A stretch of 15,842 bases of DNA from M55B127 sp035269185. Lineage in GTDB: Bacteria; Bacillota; Halanaerobiia; Halanaerobiales; M55B127. The stretch spans positions 1-15,842 of the forward strand of contig CAYSHP010000055.1 in NCBI GenBank assembly GCA_964430875.1, written 5' to 3'. A program made the position numbers and the translations under genes. The notes beneath the pieces were generated by a model. That model was not told where the DNA came from. It searched no databases and saw nothing but the letters and a program-made list of their open reading frames with translations. Shown in pieces: positions 14,987-15,842 of this stretch; position 1 is the stretch's first letter, and the number at the start of each line of letters is the position of its first letter.

Positions 14987-15817
14987 ATGATATTTGATTA
15001 CCATCTTCATACAAACTTTTCAGCCGATGCAGAACATTCCATGGAAGAAATGTGTGAAGCAGCTATTGATAAAAATTTAGATGAAATTGCTATTACTGAT
15101 CATCACGATATCGATTATCAAGACGATTCGATGGAATTTTTATTAAATAAGGAAAGTTATTTAAAAGAAATAGAGAAATGTCAAAAAAAATATGCAGGTA
15201 GGCTTGTGATTAAAAAAGGTATAGAAATGGGACTGCAGACCCATATTTTAAAAGAAAGTAATGAATATTTGGATAATGATTTTGACTTTATTATCTGTTC
15301 TTTTCATACTGCCGAAAAGAAAGATTTATATAACGGAGACTTTTTTCAAGGTTATAAACAGTGGGATGCCTATATAAAGTATTTAGAATCAATCTTAGAA
15401 GTAGTGCAAAACTTTGATAATTATAGTGTATTAGGACACCTTGATCTGGTAAGAAGGTATGAATATTATAAGACAAAACCGGATTTAATGGAAAATGAAA
15501 AGGCAGTAGAAATTATTAGAGAAATCTTAAAAGAAGTAATTAGAAAAGATAAGGGAATTGAAGTTAATACTACCGGCTATTATATTGAAGAAGGAAACAA
15601 CCCTAATCCTTCGGTTAAGATCTTAAAGTTATATAAGGAATTGGGAGGCAAAATCTTAACTATAGGTTCAGACAGTCATACACCTGATCACTTAGGATAT
15701 AAGTTTTCAGAGACTTTTGATTTACTTAAAGATATCGGCTTTGAAAAGTTAACTACTTTTAAAGATATGAAACCTAAATTTCATAAGATGTCAACTACTC
15801 CACCTGAATCAAACTAA
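14987..15817 (+). CDS. hisK: PHP-family histidinol-phosphatase
   Basis: 276-aa metal-dependent phosphatase of the PHP family that hydrolyses histidinol phosphate to histidinol. The metal ligands are in the expected order: H6 and H8 (DYHLHTNFS), H39 with H40 (ITDHHD), E80 (GIEMG), H107 (CSFH), H151 (LGHLDL), and D229 with H231 (GSDSHTP). The length is normal for HisK/HisJ. ATG 14987 has AGGAG with a 7-nt gap. The operon across the divergent region lacks this activity (HisB is monofunctional, and there is no HisN), so context makes histidinol phosphate the likely substrate. The name hisJ is used for the same type of enzyme in other species. Confidence 0.9.
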   Translation: MIFDYHLHTNFSADAEHSMEEMCEAAIDKNLDEIAITDHHDIDYQDDSMEFLLNKESYLKEIEKCQKKYAGRLVIKKGIEMGLQTHILKESNEYLDNDFDFIICSFHTAEKKDLYNGDFFQGYKQWDAYIKYLESILEVVQNFDNYSVLGHLDLVRRYEYYKTKPDLMENEKAVEIIREILKEVIRKDKGIEVNTTGYYIEEGNNPNPSVKILKLYKELGGKILTIGSDSHTPDHLGYKFSETFDLLKDIGFEKLTTFKDMKPKFHKMSTTPPESN

Positions 15818-15831
15818 AGATTCAGATGGAG
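15798..15831 (+). terminator. Hairpin at the end of hisK (possible terminator, cut by window edge)
   Basis: CTCCA-C-CTGAATC (15798-15810) pairs with GATTCAG-A-TGGAG (15819-15831): 12 bp with one C/A mismatch and an 8-nt loop that contains the stop codon. A second small hairpin, GCTT-GAAA-AAGC (15831-15842), follows and reaches the window end. No T run is visible yet, so a terminator is likely but not shown. Confidence 0.45.
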
Positions 15832-15842
15832 CTTGAAAAAGC

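Overview
The window is a chromosomal stretch from a low-GC, AT-biased Firmicute. Three things point to an anaerobic diderm lineage such as Halanaerobiales: clostridial-type gene content, a secreted OmpA-domain protein (expected in a Firmicute that keeps an outer membrane), and an NhaC-type Na+/H+ antiporter. The lineage is an inference; no rRNA or marker gene is present.

Layout. (1) 1-132, minus: the start of a flavodoxin gene running off the left edge, with a textbook sigma-A promoter (204-181) and two copies of a perfect TTAAC-N3-GTTAA operator at 151-181. (2) 451-4855, plus: an opine-dehydrogenase-family enzyme, an NhaC-family transporter and a RocR-like sigma-54 activator. The enzyme gene carries a GG-N10-GC sigma-54 promoter with an upstream palindrome that fits an enhancer site, so the three genes look like one regulated amino-acid or opine utilisation module. 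(3) 4960-5724, minus: a gene graveyard. It holds a truncated second flavodoxin, a full-length but heavily broken TetR regulator and a 26-codon hydrophobic ORF. It looks like a dead paralogue of the flavodoxin locus at the left edge. (4) 5858-6835, minus: a secreted OmpA-domain protein. (5) 14744-7121, minus: a compact histidine operon hisZ-G-D-C-B-H-A-F-IE, mostly overlapping or abutting, closed by a strong terminator. (6) 14987-15817, plus: a divergent PHP-type histidinol-phosphatase.

How the genes work together. HisZ and short-form HisG make the first enzyme of histidine synthesis. HisIE, HisA, HisH/HisF, HisB, HisC and HisD supply the other steps, and the divergent PHP phosphatase fills the one step missing from the operon (histidinol phosphate to histidinol). 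The window therefore encodes the whole path from PRPP and ATP to histidine. The 242-bp divergent region holds two AT-rich palindromes, one centred on a candidate extended -10 for the operon; no T-box leader is visible. The sigma-54 module and the TetR/flavodoxin loci are separate units.

No tRNA, rRNA, CRISPR array, insertion sequence or phage gene was seen.
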